From JABCPE02 sp963518845 (GTDB lineage: Bacteria > Bacteroidota > Bacteroidia > Flavobacteriales > Weeksellaceae): DNA of 64,000 bases. Both the position numbers and the translations under genes were made by a program. Where the stretch lies: contig CAUQKV010000002.1 of NCBI GenBank assembly GCA_963518845.1, positions 62,001 through 126,000 of the forward strand. The letters are read 5' to 3'. This document shows, piece by piece, positions 53,245-62,009 of this stretch (positions within the stretch are counted from its first letter, which is position 1; each line of letters opens with the position of its first letter). The notes under the pieces are model-generated. The model was not told where the DNA came from. It was given only the letters and a program-made list of their open reading frames with translations, and did not search any database.

Positions 53245-53808
53245 ATGGCAACAACAGCTGATATTAGAAAAGGACTTTGTATAGAGTTTAACCATGATAT
53301 TTATAAGGTAATAGAATTCCTTCATGTAAAACCAGGGAAAGGTCCAGCTTTCGTAAGAACAAAATTAAAATCAGTAACGAATGGAAAAGTATTAGACAAT
53401 ACTTTTTCAGCTGGTCATAAAATCGATGAAGTTAAAGTAATTACGCGTAAATTCCAGTATCTTTATGATGATGAGAATGGATATCATTTCATGAACAATG
53501 AAGATTTTTCTCAAATCTATCTAAATAAAGAAATGATAGAAAACGCTCAGTTTATGAAGGCTGGAGAGGAAATCACTGTAATTTTGAAAGAATCAGATGA
53601 AACGCCTCTTTCTGCTGAACTTCCTGCAACAGTATTTTTGGAAGTGACAGAAGCAGACCCAGGTGTGAAAGGAAACACAGCAACTAACGCCTTGAAAAAC
53701 TGTATAGTAGAAACAGGCGCTAGAGTTTTGGTTCCGCTATTCATAGAGCCAGGAGATAAGATTAAAGTAAATACAGAAGACGGCTCTTATTTAGAGAGAG
53801 TTAAATAA
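53245..53808 (+). CDS. efp: translation elongation factor P
   Basis: 187 residues, three beta-barrel domains. The modifiable loop reads HVKPGKGPAFVRTKLKS with Lys at the tip, as in lysine-modified EF-P. It rescues ribosomes stalled at polyproline. Located 18 bases after lpxA and 15 before the second lpxD-like gene, so it is embedded in the lipid A operon. Confidence 0.97.
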   Translation: MATTADIRKGLCIEFNHDIYKVIEFLHVKPGKGPAFVRTKLKSVTNGKVLDNTFSAGHKIDEVKVITRKFQYLYDDENGYHFMNNEDFSQIYLNKEMIENAQFMKAGEEITVILKESDETPLSAELPATVFLEVTEADPGVKGNTATNALKNCIVETGARVLVPLFIEPGDKIKVNTEDGSYLERVK

Positions 53809-53823
53809 ATTTATATAACTACT

Positions 53824-54735
53824 ATGAAATTTCCTAAAGTTCAGACATTAAAACAAATAGCAGAAATTATCGATGCTAAATACATTGGAGCAGATGATTT
53901 TCCTATTTCTGGAACGAACGAAATTCATAGAGTAAAATCGGGAGAGATTGTTTTTGTAAATCATCCTAAATATTATGAAAAGGCTTTAAATTCTGAGGCG
54001 ACAGTTATTCTCATTGACAAAGAAGTTGATTGTCCACAGGGAAAAGCTCTTTTGGTTTCGGATGACCCATTTAGAGATTTTAATAAAATCAATGCTCATT
54101 TCACTCCAATACAGACATTTAAAACTTGCGGAGAAAATGTAAAAATAGGGAAAAACAGCCAGATTCATTCTTCTGTAGTCATAGGAAATGATGTGGAGAT
54201 AGGAGAAGAATGCATCATCATGCCAAATGTGGTGATAGGCGATAGAACTAAGATAGGAAATCGCTGTATTATCCAGTCTGGGACAGTTCTTGGAGGAGAT
54301 GCGTTTTATTACAGAAAACTGCTAACAGGATATATCAAGATGCTTTCTGTAGGAAAGGTAGTTTTAGAAGATGAGGTGGAAATAGGAGCGAACTGCACTA
54401 TAGACAGAGGTGTTACAGATACTACAATTATAGGAGAAGGAACAAAGATGGATAATCAAATCCAGATAGGACACGATACTATCATTGGAAAGAGATGTCT
54501 GATTGCATCACAGGTTGGGATTGCGGGATGTTGTAATATAGGTAATGATGTTACCATCTGGGGGCAGGTAGGAGTTTCCTCTGACATTACAGTAGAAGAT
54601 GAAGTGGTTATTTTAGCAACTTCGGGGGTTTCAAAAGATTTGAAAAAAGGTAAAACTTATTTCGGAGCACCAGCGGAGGAAGCCAAGGAATATTACAAAA
54701 AACAAGTAAAAATTACTCGATTGATACAAGGATAA
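53824..54735 (+). CDS. LpxD-like acyltransferase paralogue
   Basis: 303 residues, shorter than lpxD in the same operon. Same plan: N-terminal uridine-binding-like domain and hexapeptide beta-helix. The catalytic-type His is retained (NQIQIGHDTIIG), but the LpxD GGDGFGF loop is replaced by GGDAFYYRKLLTGYIKM and the C-terminal helix is reduced. It may use another acyl donor, another amino sugar, or act on a late lipid A or capsule precursor. Confidence 0.87.
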   Translation: MKFPKVQTLKQIAEIIDAKYIGADDFPISGTNEIHRVKSGEIVFVNHPKYYEKALNSEATVILIDKEVDCPQGKALLVSDDPFRDFNKINAHFTPIQTFKTCGENVKIGKNSQIHSSVVIGNDVEIGEECIIMPNVVIGDRTKIGNRCIIQSGTVLGGDAFYYRKLLTGYIKMLSVGKVVLEDEVEIGANCTIDRGVTDTTIIGEGTKMDNQIQIGHDTIIGKRCLIASQVGIAGCCNIGNDVTIWGQVGVSSDITVEDEVVILATSGVSKDLKKGKTYFGAPAEEAKEYYKKQVKITRLIQG

Positions 54736-54746
54736 TAAAAAAATGT

Positions 54747-54754
54747 TACTTTTG
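54747..54754 (+). promoter_or_regulatory. TAnnTTTG element of the small barrel gene
   Basis: TACTTTTG, 48 bases before the ATG at 54802. Confidence 0.5.
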
Positions 54755-54801
54755 TACTTTGAATTAGAAAAAATAAAATTGTTAAATAAAAATAAAAAAT
54801 T

Positions 54802-55431
54802 ATGAAAAAACTATTATTAGGAAGTTTTTTGGTGTTTTCAAGCCTTATGTCAGCACAGCTTTCTTTACAGTTGGAAAATACTAGAATAGGGGTGATAGGA
54901 GGACCTAACTATTCCAGAGTAAGAAATGCCCATAACCCTTCTGCGGCAAGATATTCATTCTATGGAGGGCTTTTAGCATTGATCCCATTAGATTTTGAAA
55001 ATCAGTTTTATATTCAGCCACAGGTAGAATATTTGTCAGCAGGTGAAAAAGGAGAAGGCTCTACACTTTATGCGAACAACTATATCAGTGTTCCTATTTA
55101 TTTTAAAGGATATTTCACAGAAGGAAGACATTCTTTATTTGCATTTGCAGGACCTAGATTTGCTTTCTTGCTTAATCAAAAAGTTGAGAATCCATCTAGC
55201 CCTCTTTATGTGAAAGAAAAGATGGGTAAAGCAAGAGGTTTCGATTTTGCTTTATCAGGAGGTGTAGGATATAGTATAAACAGAAAATTCGAGATACTTG
55301 CTCGTTATGATTTCGGTTTGTCTAGTGTTTATCCAGACCTTGTAGAATCTTGGACAGGAAACCCGAATGTGTATAGAAAAAAATCTCAGCATATCTTGAG
55401 TGCAGGGGTAAGTTACATCTTTGGAGAATAA
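54802..55431 (+). CDS. small outer-membrane beta-barrel protein
   Basis: 209 residues. Signal peptide MKKLLLGSFLVFSSLMSAQ, then alternating strands typical of an eight-strand barrel (YGGLLALIPLDFENQFYIQP, then FDFALSGGVGYSINRKFEIL), ending SAGVSYIFGE. Member of the porin-like/PorT-like outer-membrane superfamily; exact family and cargo unknown. Confidence 0.82.
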   Translation: MKKLLLGSFLVFSSLMSAQLSLQLENTRIGVIGGPNYSRVRNAHNPSAARYSFYGGLLALIPLDFENQFYIQPQVEYLSAGEKGEGSTLYANNYISVPIYFKGYFTEGRHSLFAFAGPRFAFLLNQKVENPSSPLYVKEKMGKARGFDFALSGGVGYSINRKFEILARYDFGLSSVYPDLVESWTGNPNVYRKKSQHILSAGVSYIFGE

Positions 55432-55446
55432 TAAAAGATAAAAATA

Positions 55447-55479
55447 AAAAAAGCAACTCTATTTTAGGGTTGCTTTTTT
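55447..55479. terminator. bidirectional terminator between convergent genes
   Basis: 13-bp stem with one G-U pair (55447-55459 with 55467-55479); A-run on the left and T-run on the right serve both the barrel gene and the convergent glycan-binding gene. Confidence 0.85.
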
Positions 55480-55499
55480 GTTGTTTTTAAATGAGAAAA

Positions 55500-56204
55500 T
55501 TAGTGTACATCTATCCCATCGAAATATATTTCTGTAATCGCGGTGTCATTATATTTGCTTCCTTTGTAGACTTCTAATATTTCAAATTTTAAAACCAAAT
55601 CTGTTCCGTTTTTGTTGTGACCGAGTGTTCCCACTGAGAAATATTGATCGGTTCGGCTATCTTTTAAATTTAAAATTCCGAAAGGAACACCATTTACATA
55701 GAGTTTTAATTTTTTCACACGGTTGTTATTTTTCCATGTTTCTTCGGATTTCATGTATCCATTAGAAATAATAATTTCTGTAATCCTAGGGCTGTCATTT
55801 TTGAAATAATATTCTAAATATTCGCCGATGCCCTCATCTTTTTTGCCTTCTACCCAAGCGGTCTTGTAGCTTAAATCATTTGCAAATTCGGCTTTGTAGG
55901 AATCTCCAAGTGATGATGAAGCCTTTATTTTGTAATTTCCACCGCCGCAGTACCAGCTGCACCCGCTATCGATGATGTCCCAAGCGTTTTCCACTACTTC
56001 GCCATATTTTTCAAGGAGGATATTTAGTTCTTTTTGCTCTGAAGCCGTGGGAGCTTTCTTCTGTAAAAGTTCATTTTGTCGGTTGATTTCCTTTTCTCTT
56101 TTTGCGCTGAGGTCAGGCTTTACCACTTTTTTAGGGTAAAAATTTTTGATTTGGCTTTGTGCTGTCCCTCCGCAGAGTAGGGCAAGAATTAGTAAATATT
56201 TCAT
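55500..56204 (-). CDS. exported protein with NADase-type glycan-binding domain
   Basis: 234 residues. Signal peptide MKYLLILALLCGGTAQSQ, a charged helical segment (~25-75) and a discoidin-like beta domain (~90-234) with SSSLGDSYKAEFANDLSYKT AWVEG-type spacing, as in the NADase-type glycan-binding domain. Cys in SGCSWYCGG may form a disulfide. Ligand unknown. Fifteen bases after ruvB. Confidence 0.8.
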   Translation of the reverse strand: MKYLLILALLCGGTAQSQIKNFYPKKVVKPDLSAKREKEINRQNELLQKKAPTASEQKELNILLEKYGEVVENAWDIIDSGCSWYCGGGNYKIKASSSLGDSYKAEFANDLSYKTAWVEGKKDEGIGEYLEYYFKNDSPRITEIIISNGYMKSEETWKNNNRVKKLKLYVNGVPFGILNLKDSRTDQYFSVGTLGHNKNGTDLVLKFEILEVYKGSKYNDTAITEIYFDGIDVH

Positions 56205-56218
56205 ATTTAATATATTAG

Positions 56219-57241
56219 TTAAAAAAGTTCGCCTAAATTTTTTGGTTGTGAAATGCCCAAATGTCGGTAGGCTTTTTCGGTAACTTCCCTTCCTCGCGGT
56301 GTTCGGATGATGAATCCTTCCTGAATGAGGTAGGGTTCATACACCTCTTCCAAGGTTTCGGCATTTTCTCCAATAGAAGTAGCTAGCGCGGATATTCCCA
56401 CGGGTTTCCCTTTGAAATTTTCTATCATTACCCGCATGATTTTATTGTCCATGTCATCAAGTCCATATTCATCGACATTAAGTGAATTAAGGGCAAATTT
56501 AGCGATGTTAAGGTCAATCTCTCCATTGCCTTTTATCTCCGCAAAATCCCTCACTCGGCGGAGCAGGGCGTTGGCTATTCTCGGTGTTCCTCGGCTTCTT
56601 CGTGCGATTTCAAGGGCAGCGTTTTCATAAATAGGAACGCCCAGAACTCTTGCGCTTCGCTCGATAATCATTCCCAAAAGCTCCACATTATAGTATTCCA
56701 ATCTGCTCTGAATCCCAAATCTTGCCAGCATGGGCTTGGTAAGCATTCCGCTTCGGGTCGTTGCTCCGATTAGAGTAAATGGATTTAGTCCAATCTGAAC
56801 AGAACGGGCATTAGGGCCTGTTTCCAGCATGATGTCGATTTTAAAATCCTCCATCGCAGAATATAGATATTCCTCTACGATGGGCGATAGACGATGGATT
56901 TCATCGATGAAAAGAACATCGTTTTCCTCTAAATTAGTCAGGATTCCTGCCAGACTGCCTGGTTTGTCGAGCACAGGGCCAGAGGTTACTTTGCAGTTTA
57001 CGCCCAGTTCGTTGGCGATGATATGCGAAAGTGTGGTTTTCCCAAGCCCAGGAGGCCCGTGCAGAAGCGTGTGGTCTAATGCCGTTCCTCTGTTTTTGGC
57101 GGCGGCAACGAACACTTCTAGGTTGTCTAGTGTTTTTCTCTGTCCTGCAAAATCTTTGAAGCTCTGCGGGCGGATTTTTTCCTCTTGTGAAAGTTCTTCG
57201 GAGGAGTAATTCTCTTTATCTGGATGCAAAAAATCAGGCAT
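56219..57241 (-). CDS. ruvB: Holliday junction branch-migration ATPase RuvB
   Basis: 340 residues from MPDFLHPDKENYS; a start at 57286 is rejected because the promoter element lies at 57261-57268. Walker A GPPGLGKTTLSHI, Walker B VLFIDEIHRLSP, sensor-1 GATTRSGMLTKPMLARFG and a winged helix at the end (FIIRTPRGREVTEKAYRHLG). Hexameric motor working with RuvA. Confidence 0.97.
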   Translation of the reverse strand: MPDFLHPDKENYSSEELSQEEKIRPQSFKDFAGQRKTLDNLEVFVAAAKNRGTALDHTLLHGPPGLGKTTLSHIIANELGVNCKVTSGPVLDKPGSLAGILTNLEENDVLFIDEIHRLSPIVEEYLYSAMEDFKIDIMLETGPNARSVQIGLNPFTLIGATTRSGMLTKPMLARFGIQSRLEYYNVELLGMIIERSARVLGVPIYENAALEIARRSRGTPRIANALLRRVRDFAEIKGNGEIDLNIAKFALNSLNVDEYGLDDMDNKIMRVMIENFKGKPVGISALATSIGENAETLEEVYEPYLIQEGFIIRTPRGREVTEKAYRHLGISQPKNLGELF

Positions 57242-57260
57242 TTTTAATCTATTTGAAAAC

Positions 57261-57268
57261 CAAAGATA
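57261..57268 (-). promoter_or_regulatory. TAnnTTTG element of ruvB
   Basis: TATCTTTG on the minus strand, 19 bases before the ATG at 57241. Confidence 0.6.
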
Positions 57269-57300
57269 GAGATTTTTTTTGACCAATTGATAAATTAAAT

Positions 57301-57322
57301 CATTGTTTAAATTTAAACAATG
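57301..57322. promoter_or_regulatory. 22-bp perfect palindrome, candidate operator
   Basis: Half-site CATTGTTTAAA followed by its exact reverse complement. It lies 32 bp upstream of the ruvB -7 element. A related imperfect inverted repeat with the same TTGTTT...AAACAA arms is at 57374-57401. Confidence 0.5.
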
Positions 57323-57373
57323 TTGGATTTGTTAAATTTAATTTGGTTTTAATTCTTTAATTTAAAGATATTT

Positions 57374-57401
57374 AATATTGTTTTAAAATTCAAACAAATA
57401 T
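57374..57401. promoter_or_regulatory. imperfect inverted repeat related to the 22-bp palindrome
   Basis: AATATTGTTT and AAACAAATATT flank an 8-base centre. It lies about 40 bp upstream of the -7 element of the FadL-type gene. Confidence 0.35.
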
Positions 57402-57442
57402 TGTTTTTGAAAAAATGTTTAAAATTAAAGAAATAATATTTT

Positions 57443-57450
57443 TATATTTG
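57443..57450 (+). promoter_or_regulatory. TAnnTTTG element of the FadL-type gene
   Basis: TATATTTG followed by C, 31 bases before the ATG at 57482. Confidence 0.6.
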
Positions 57451-57481
57451 CACCTTCAAAATAAAAGTGAAAACGAGAAAC

Positions 57482-58714
57482 ATGAGAAAAATTTTGTTAC
57501 CAATAACATTATTGGCGGGAACCTTAGCTTATGCAGGAGGGTTCAGAGTATCGCTACAGGGAGTGAAGCAGTTGGCTATGGCGCACACGAGTGCCCATGC
57601 AGAGGATGCGAGTGTAGCTTTTTTTAATCCAGCAGGGATGTCTTTCATTCCAAGTAAACTGAGTGTGGTAGCTGGTGGTTTTGGAGTGGCAAGTAAAGTG
57701 ACATACCAAAATCTAGACACAGGAGAGACTTATTCTACCGAAAATCCTTTGGGAACGCCTATTTATGCGGCTGTAGCGTATAAGGTGGTGGATAATGTTT
57801 CTGTGGGATTTAGTTTTACTACGCCTTTCGGAAGTACGGTTCAGTGGCCAGAAAAATGGACAGGAGATGAAATCGTGACTAAAATGAGTTTGAAGAGTTA
57901 TTTCTTCCAACCTGCAGTTTCTGTGAAGATGGCGGATTGGATGTCAGTGGGTCTGAGCTATATGTATGTAAAAGGACAAGTGGACTGGGATAAGAAACTT
58001 AATAAATTTAATGGTAGTTTAAACCTAAAAGACGATAAAGCTAGTGGGCATGGTCTAGGATTGGGATTCTATTTTAGACCAACGGATAAGCTTGATGTAA
58101 GTGTTGCATACCGTTCGCCTGTAATTGTGAAGGCTAATGATGGTGTTGTGAGTTTTAATGTGTCTTCGGCATTGTATTCAGCATTGAAAGTAGATACTAA
58201 TGGTCAGGATAAATTTAAAGCAGAACTTCCATTAGTAGAAGAATATACGATAGGAGCTACATATAGAATCACTCCAAAATGGCAGGTTTCAGCGGATTTT
58301 AACTATACAGGATGGTCTCGCTATGATGCTTTGACACTTGATTTTGAAAACGCACTTATAGGAAATCAAAAAGATAAAACAGTATTAAAAAATCTTAAAA
58401 ACTTTAAGAATACACAGACTTGGCGTTTTGGAACACAGTATCAGTTTACTGACATGATTGCTGGGCGTTTAGGATATTACTATGACCAGTCTCCATATGA
58501 GGATAAGGATTTCATTCCAGAAACTCCATCTTTTGATAATAATGTTATAACGGCTGGTATTGGGCTGAAGTTTAATAAATTTAATGTTGATATTTCTGGA
58601 GGATATGCATTTATGAAGAGAAGAAATAGTATGAATGATAATTTAGGATTTTATGGACAGTTGAAATCCAAAGCAGCATATTTCGGTCTTGGATTATCTT
58701 ATAACCCTTTTTAA
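57482..58714 (+). CDS. OmpP1/FadL/TodX-type outer-membrane transporter
   Basis: 410 residues from MRKILLPITLLAGTLAYAGG; a GTG at 57467 is possible but the signal peptide starts at the ATG. The mature N-terminus GGFRVSLQGVKQLAMAHTSA and NPAGMSFIP are typical of the FadL plug region, followed by a long beta-barrel. Family members carry long-chain fatty acids or aromatic hydrocarbons across the outer membrane. The SGNH lipoprotein gene follows after 9 bases. Confidence 0.92.
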   Translation: MRKILLPITLLAGTLAYAGGFRVSLQGVKQLAMAHTSAHAEDASVAFFNPAGMSFIPSKLSVVAGGFGVASKVTYQNLDTGETYSTENPLGTPIYAAVAYKVVDNVSVGFSFTTPFGSTVQWPEKWTGDEIVTKMSLKSYFFQPAVSVKMADWMSVGLSYMYVKGQVDWDKKLNKFNGSLNLKDDKASGHGLGLGFYFRPTDKLDVSVAYRSPVIVKANDGVVSFNVSSALYSALKVDTNGQDKFKAELPLVEEYTIGATYRITPKWQVSADFNYTGWSRYDALTLDFENALIGNQKDKTVLKNLKNFKNTQTWRFGTQYQFTDMIAGRLGYYYDQSPYEDKDFIPETPSFDNNVITAGIGLKFNKFNVDISGGYAFMKRRNSMNDNLGFYGQLKSKAAYFGLGLSYNPF

Positions 58715-58723
58715 TTTGAAATC

Positions 58724-60232
58724 ATGAAAAAAGTATTTATATCATCAATGGCCGTTTTGGCTGTTTTGTCAGTTACAAGTTGTAAAACTGATTTTGAAAC
58801 CGATGTGGCGGATATCGCGGTAACTAGCGGAGAAGCAGATTTTAGTAAATATGTAGCTCTTGGAAATTCCTTGACTTCTGGATATAGAGATGGGACAGTG
58901 TATTTAGACGGGCAGCTGGAGTCTTATCCTGCGATGATTGCAGAGCAGATGCAAAAAGCAGGAGGAGGAACATTTACTCAACCTTTAGTGCCAGATAATA
59001 TCGGTGGTTTCGCTAATATACCAGGGTTTAAAGGAAAATTAACTCTTCAAGTGGTGAATGGAGCATTGACTCCAGTGTATTCTACGGCTGTTAGTACATT
59101 AGATAGATTGACAGGAACATACAATAATATGGGAGTGCCTGGTGCTAAGTCTTTCCATTTGGTGGCGAATGGCTATGGAAACATGGCTGGGCTGACAACA
59201 GGAACAGCAAACCCATATTTCGTGAGATTTGCGTCTTCTTCTACAGCGAGTGTTTTAGAGGATGCGATGGCTCAGAATCCTACATTTTTCTCTCTTTGGA
59301 TAGGAAATAATGATGTGCTTTCTTATGCGACTTCAGGAGGGGTAGGAACGAACCAAACAGGAAACACCAATCCAAGAACATATTCTTCTAATGACATTAC
59401 AGACCCTAATGTTTTAGCGGGGTCTATCAAAGCTGTTTTAGAAGGGATGAAATCAGTGGGAGCAACTAAAGGGGTGATAGCAAACATCCCGAATGTGACT
59501 TCTATTCCTTTCTTTACAACGATTCCGTATAATGCTGTTCCATTGGATGAAGCTTATGCTACAGCATTGAATACTCAGTTGGTAGGAAGATTAAAACCTG
59601 TTTTGACTGCTTTGGGGCAAGGAGATAGATTGAAAACATTGGTAGTTGGGCAAAATCCATTATTGATAAAAGATGAAACTTTGACTGATTTATCAGCTCA
59701 AATCACGGCGGCTTTGACAAGAAATGGTGTTTCTGCTGCTGAGGCGGCTTTCATTGGGATTACCTATGGACAGGCTCGTCACACTACGAGTGAAGATTTG
59801 ATATTATTATCTACAAAACCTGTTATCAATTCTAAAGTAACTGGAGTTTCTGAGCAATTTAATAAACTAGGAATTACTTATCCTTTGGAAGATAAATATG
59901 TATTGACGAAATCAGAAGTAGCGCAGGTTCAGACAGCGACTAATGCTTATAATACTCAAATAAAGGCTTTAGCAGAGGCTTATGGATTGGCTTTTGTAGA
60001 TGCTAATGCTAAAATGGTAGAGCTGGGCAAAAACTCTGGAATTCAGTACAATGGAGTGAATTATTCCACTACATTCGTTACAGGAGGTTCGTTTTCACTG
60101 GATGGCGTACACCTTACAGGAAAGGGATATGCGGTGATTGCTAATGAATTTATCAAAGCTATCAATGCTAAATATAAATCCAACTTACGCCAAGTAAATC
60201 CAAATAACTATTCGGGAGTGAAGTTTCCATAA
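58724..60232 (+). CDS. SGNH/GDSL-hydrolase lipoprotein
   Basis: 502 residues. Lipoprotein signal with Cys (AVLSVTSCKTDFETD). SGNH blocks: VALGNSLTSGYRDGTVY (block I, catalytic Ser in GNSL), LWIGNNDVLSYAT (Asn) and LDGVHLTGKGYAVIANEF (Asp/His). Predicted surface or periplasmic esterase/lipase. Co-transcribed with the FadL-type gene, which suggests lipid release by this enzyme and uptake by the porin. Confidence 0.9.
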   Translation: MKKVFISSMAVLAVLSVTSCKTDFETDVADIAVTSGEADFSKYVALGNSLTSGYRDGTVYLDGQLESYPAMIAEQMQKAGGGTFTQPLVPDNIGGFANIPGFKGKLTLQVVNGALTPVYSTAVSTLDRLTGTYNNMGVPGAKSFHLVANGYGNMAGLTTGTANPYFVRFASSSTASVLEDAMAQNPTFFSLWIGNNDVLSYATSGGVGTNQTGNTNPRTYSSNDITDPNVLAGSIKAVLEGMKSVGATKGVIANIPNVTSIPFFTTIPYNAVPLDEAYATALNTQLVGRLKPVLTALGQGDRLKTLVVGQNPLLIKDETLTDLSAQITAALTRNGVSAAEAAFIGITYGQARHTTSEDLILLSTKPVINSKVTGVSEQFNKLGITYPLEDKYVLTKSEVAQVQTATNAYNTQIKALAEAYGLAFVDANAKMVELGKNSGIQYNGVNYSTTFVTGGSFSLDGVHLTGKGYAVIANEFIKAINAKYKSNLRQVNPNNYSGVKFP

Positions 60233-60251
60233 CTTTTTTATAAGTTAAATA

Positions 60252-60288
60252 AAAACCGCTTGATATTTTTCAAGTGGTTTTATTTTTA
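60252..60288 (+). terminator. terminator after the SGNH gene
   Basis: 12-bp stem with one G-U (60252-60263 with 60270-60281), then ATTTTTATT. Runs into the prs promoter. Confidence 0.82.
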
Positions 60289-60289
60289 T

Positions 60290-60297
60290 TAAATTTG
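60290..60297 (+). promoter_or_regulatory. TAnnTTTG element of prs
   Basis: TAAATTTG followed by C, 27 bases before the ATG at 60325. Confidence 0.6.
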
Positions 60298-60324
60298 CAG
60301 CTCTCAAAAAACTCAAATTAAACA

Positions 60325-61263
60325 ATGGCTTCTCAAACATCTTATTTATTCAGCACTAGAACCAGTAGACAGTTAGCTGAAAAAATTGCTCATTATTATG
60401 GGCAGGAACTAGGAAAAATCAATTTTCAAGAGTTTAGTGATGGTGAATTTGAGCCTGTTTTAGACCAGTCTGTAAGAGGTGGAAGGGTCTTTTTAATAGG
60501 TTCTACATTTCCTCCAGCGGATAATCTTTTAGAGCTTCTCCTTATGATAGATGCGGCTAAAAGAGCTTCTGCAAAGAATATTACGGTGGTTCTTCCATAT
60601 TTTGGTCTAGCAAGACAAGACAGAAAAGACAAACCGAGAGCTCCGATAGGCGCGAAATTGGTTGCAAATCTTCTAACAACAGCGGGAGCAACTAGAGTGA
60701 TGACTATGGATTTGCATGCAGACCAGATTCAAGGTTTTTTCGAAATTCCAGTAGACCATCTTTATGCATCGGCTATTTTTGTGGAGTATATTAACTCTTT
60801 GAATTTGGATAATTTGACTATAGCATCGCCTGATATGGGAGGAGCTAAAAGAGCTAAAAACTATGCAAACCATTTAGGAGCAGAAGTTACCATTTGCTAC
60901 AAAGAGAGAAAGAAAGCGAATGAAGTGGCAGAAATGACCCTCATTGGTAATGTAGAAGATAGAAATGTGATTTTGGTGGATGATATGGTGGATACAGCAG
61001 GAACACTCTGCAAGGCTGCGGATATCATCATGGAGAGAGGAGCAAAAAGTGTAAGAGCTATCGCTACTCACGGAGTGCTTTCTGGAAAGGCTTATGAGAA
61101 TATAGAGAAGTCTAAATTGCAGGAAATTATCATCACAGATTCAATTCCTCTTAAAAACAATTTGTCATCTAAAATAAAAGTGCTATCTTGCGCCCCGTTA
61201 TTTGCAGATGTGATGAATCTTGTTCATAACAAGAAATCCATCAATGACAAGTTTATATTTTAA
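60325..61263 (+). CDS. prs: ribose-phosphate pyrophosphokinase
   Basis: 312 residues, makes PRPP for nucleotide, His and Trp synthesis. FSDGEFEPVLDQSVRGG, YFGLARQDRKDKPRAPIGAK and the PRPP-binding loop VILVDDMVDTAGTLCKAADI are present. rplY follows after 21 bases; prs-rplY linkage is common in bacteria. Confidence 0.97.
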   Translation: MASQTSYLFSTRTSRQLAEKIAHYYGQELGKINFQEFSDGEFEPVLDQSVRGGRVFLIGSTFPPADNLLELLLMIDAAKRASAKNITVVLPYFGLARQDRKDKPRAPIGAKLVANLLTTAGATRVMTMDLHADQIQGFFEIPVDHLYASAIFVEYINSLNLDNLTIASPDMGGAKRAKNYANHLGAEVTICYKERKKANEVAEMTLIGNVEDRNVILVDDMVDTAGTLCKAADIIMERGAKSVRAIATHGVLSGKAYENIEKSKLQEIIITDSIPLKNNLSSKIKVLSCAPLFADVMNLVHNKKSINDKFIF

Positions 61264-61284
61264 AATAATTAAATTTTTTATAAA

Positions 61285-61878
61285 ATGAAATCTATTACAA
61301 TTCAAGGACAGAAAAGAGAAAGCGTGGGTAAAAAATCTACAAAAGCTCTACGCGATGCTGAATTAGTTCCTTGTGTTGTTTATGGAGGTAAAGAACCATT
61401 ACATTTCTCTACAGAAGAGAAATCTTTCAAAAACTTGGTTTACACTCCTGAGGCACACACGGTATCTATTGAGGTAGGTGGACAGACTATTCCAGCAGTA
61501 TTACAAGACATTCAGTTTCACCCAATTACAGACAGAATCCTTCATGTGGATTTCTACCAATTGAGTGCTGACAAACCAGTAGTAATGGAAGTTCCTGTGA
61601 AAATTACAGGTCGTGCTAAAGGTGTTGTAGCGGGTGGTGTTCTTAGACAATCATTCAGAAAACTGAAATTAAAAGCAGTTCCTGCTAATTTACCAGATGA
61701 AATCGTGGTAGATGTGACTCCACTTAAAATTGGTAACAAAATTTATGTGGGAGATATCAAAAATGATGCGTACACATTCTTACATCCAGACAATGCCGTA
61801 ATCGCAGCTGTGAAGATGTCTAGAAATGCGATGAAAAATGCAGGTGCTGCAGGAGCAGACGATGAAGATGATGAATAA
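61285..61878 (+). CDS. rplY: 50S ribosomal protein L25, CTC form
   Basis: 197 residues: N-terminal 5S rRNA-binding L25 domain (~1-95) plus the TL5/CTC C-terminal domain, with an acidic end (GADDEDDE). Standard for this phylum; E. coli has only the short form. Confidence 0.96.
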   Translation: MKSITIQGQKRESVGKKSTKALRDAELVPCVVYGGKEPLHFSTEEKSFKNLVYTPEAHTVSIEVGGQTIPAVLQDIQFHPITDRILHVDFYQLSADKPVVMEVPVKITGRAKGVVAGGVLRQSFRKLKLKAVPANLPDEIVVDVTPLKIGNKIYVGDIKNDAYTFLHPDNAVIAAVKMSRNAMKNAGAAGADDEDDE

Positions 61879-61904
61879 AATAATCTTTTCATAAGTTTAA
61901 AACA

Positions 61905-61939
61905 AAAGGCTGTCAATTTTTGATGGTCTTTTGTCTTTA
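61905..61939 (+). terminator. terminator of the prs-rplY operon
   Basis: 12-bp stem with three wobble pairs (61905-61916 with 61920-61931) followed by a T-rich tract. Confidence 0.7.
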
Positions 61940-61975
61940 TTAACATAAATCAATTTTCAATAAAATAAAAACTTA

Positions 61976-61983
61976 TACTTTTG
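61976..61983 (+). promoter_or_regulatory. TAnnTTTG element of the FMN reductase gene
   Basis: TACTTTTG followed by C, 26 bases before the ATG at 62010. Confidence 0.55.
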
Positions 61984-62009
61984 CTTCATAAATTTTAAAA
62001 AATAAAAAT

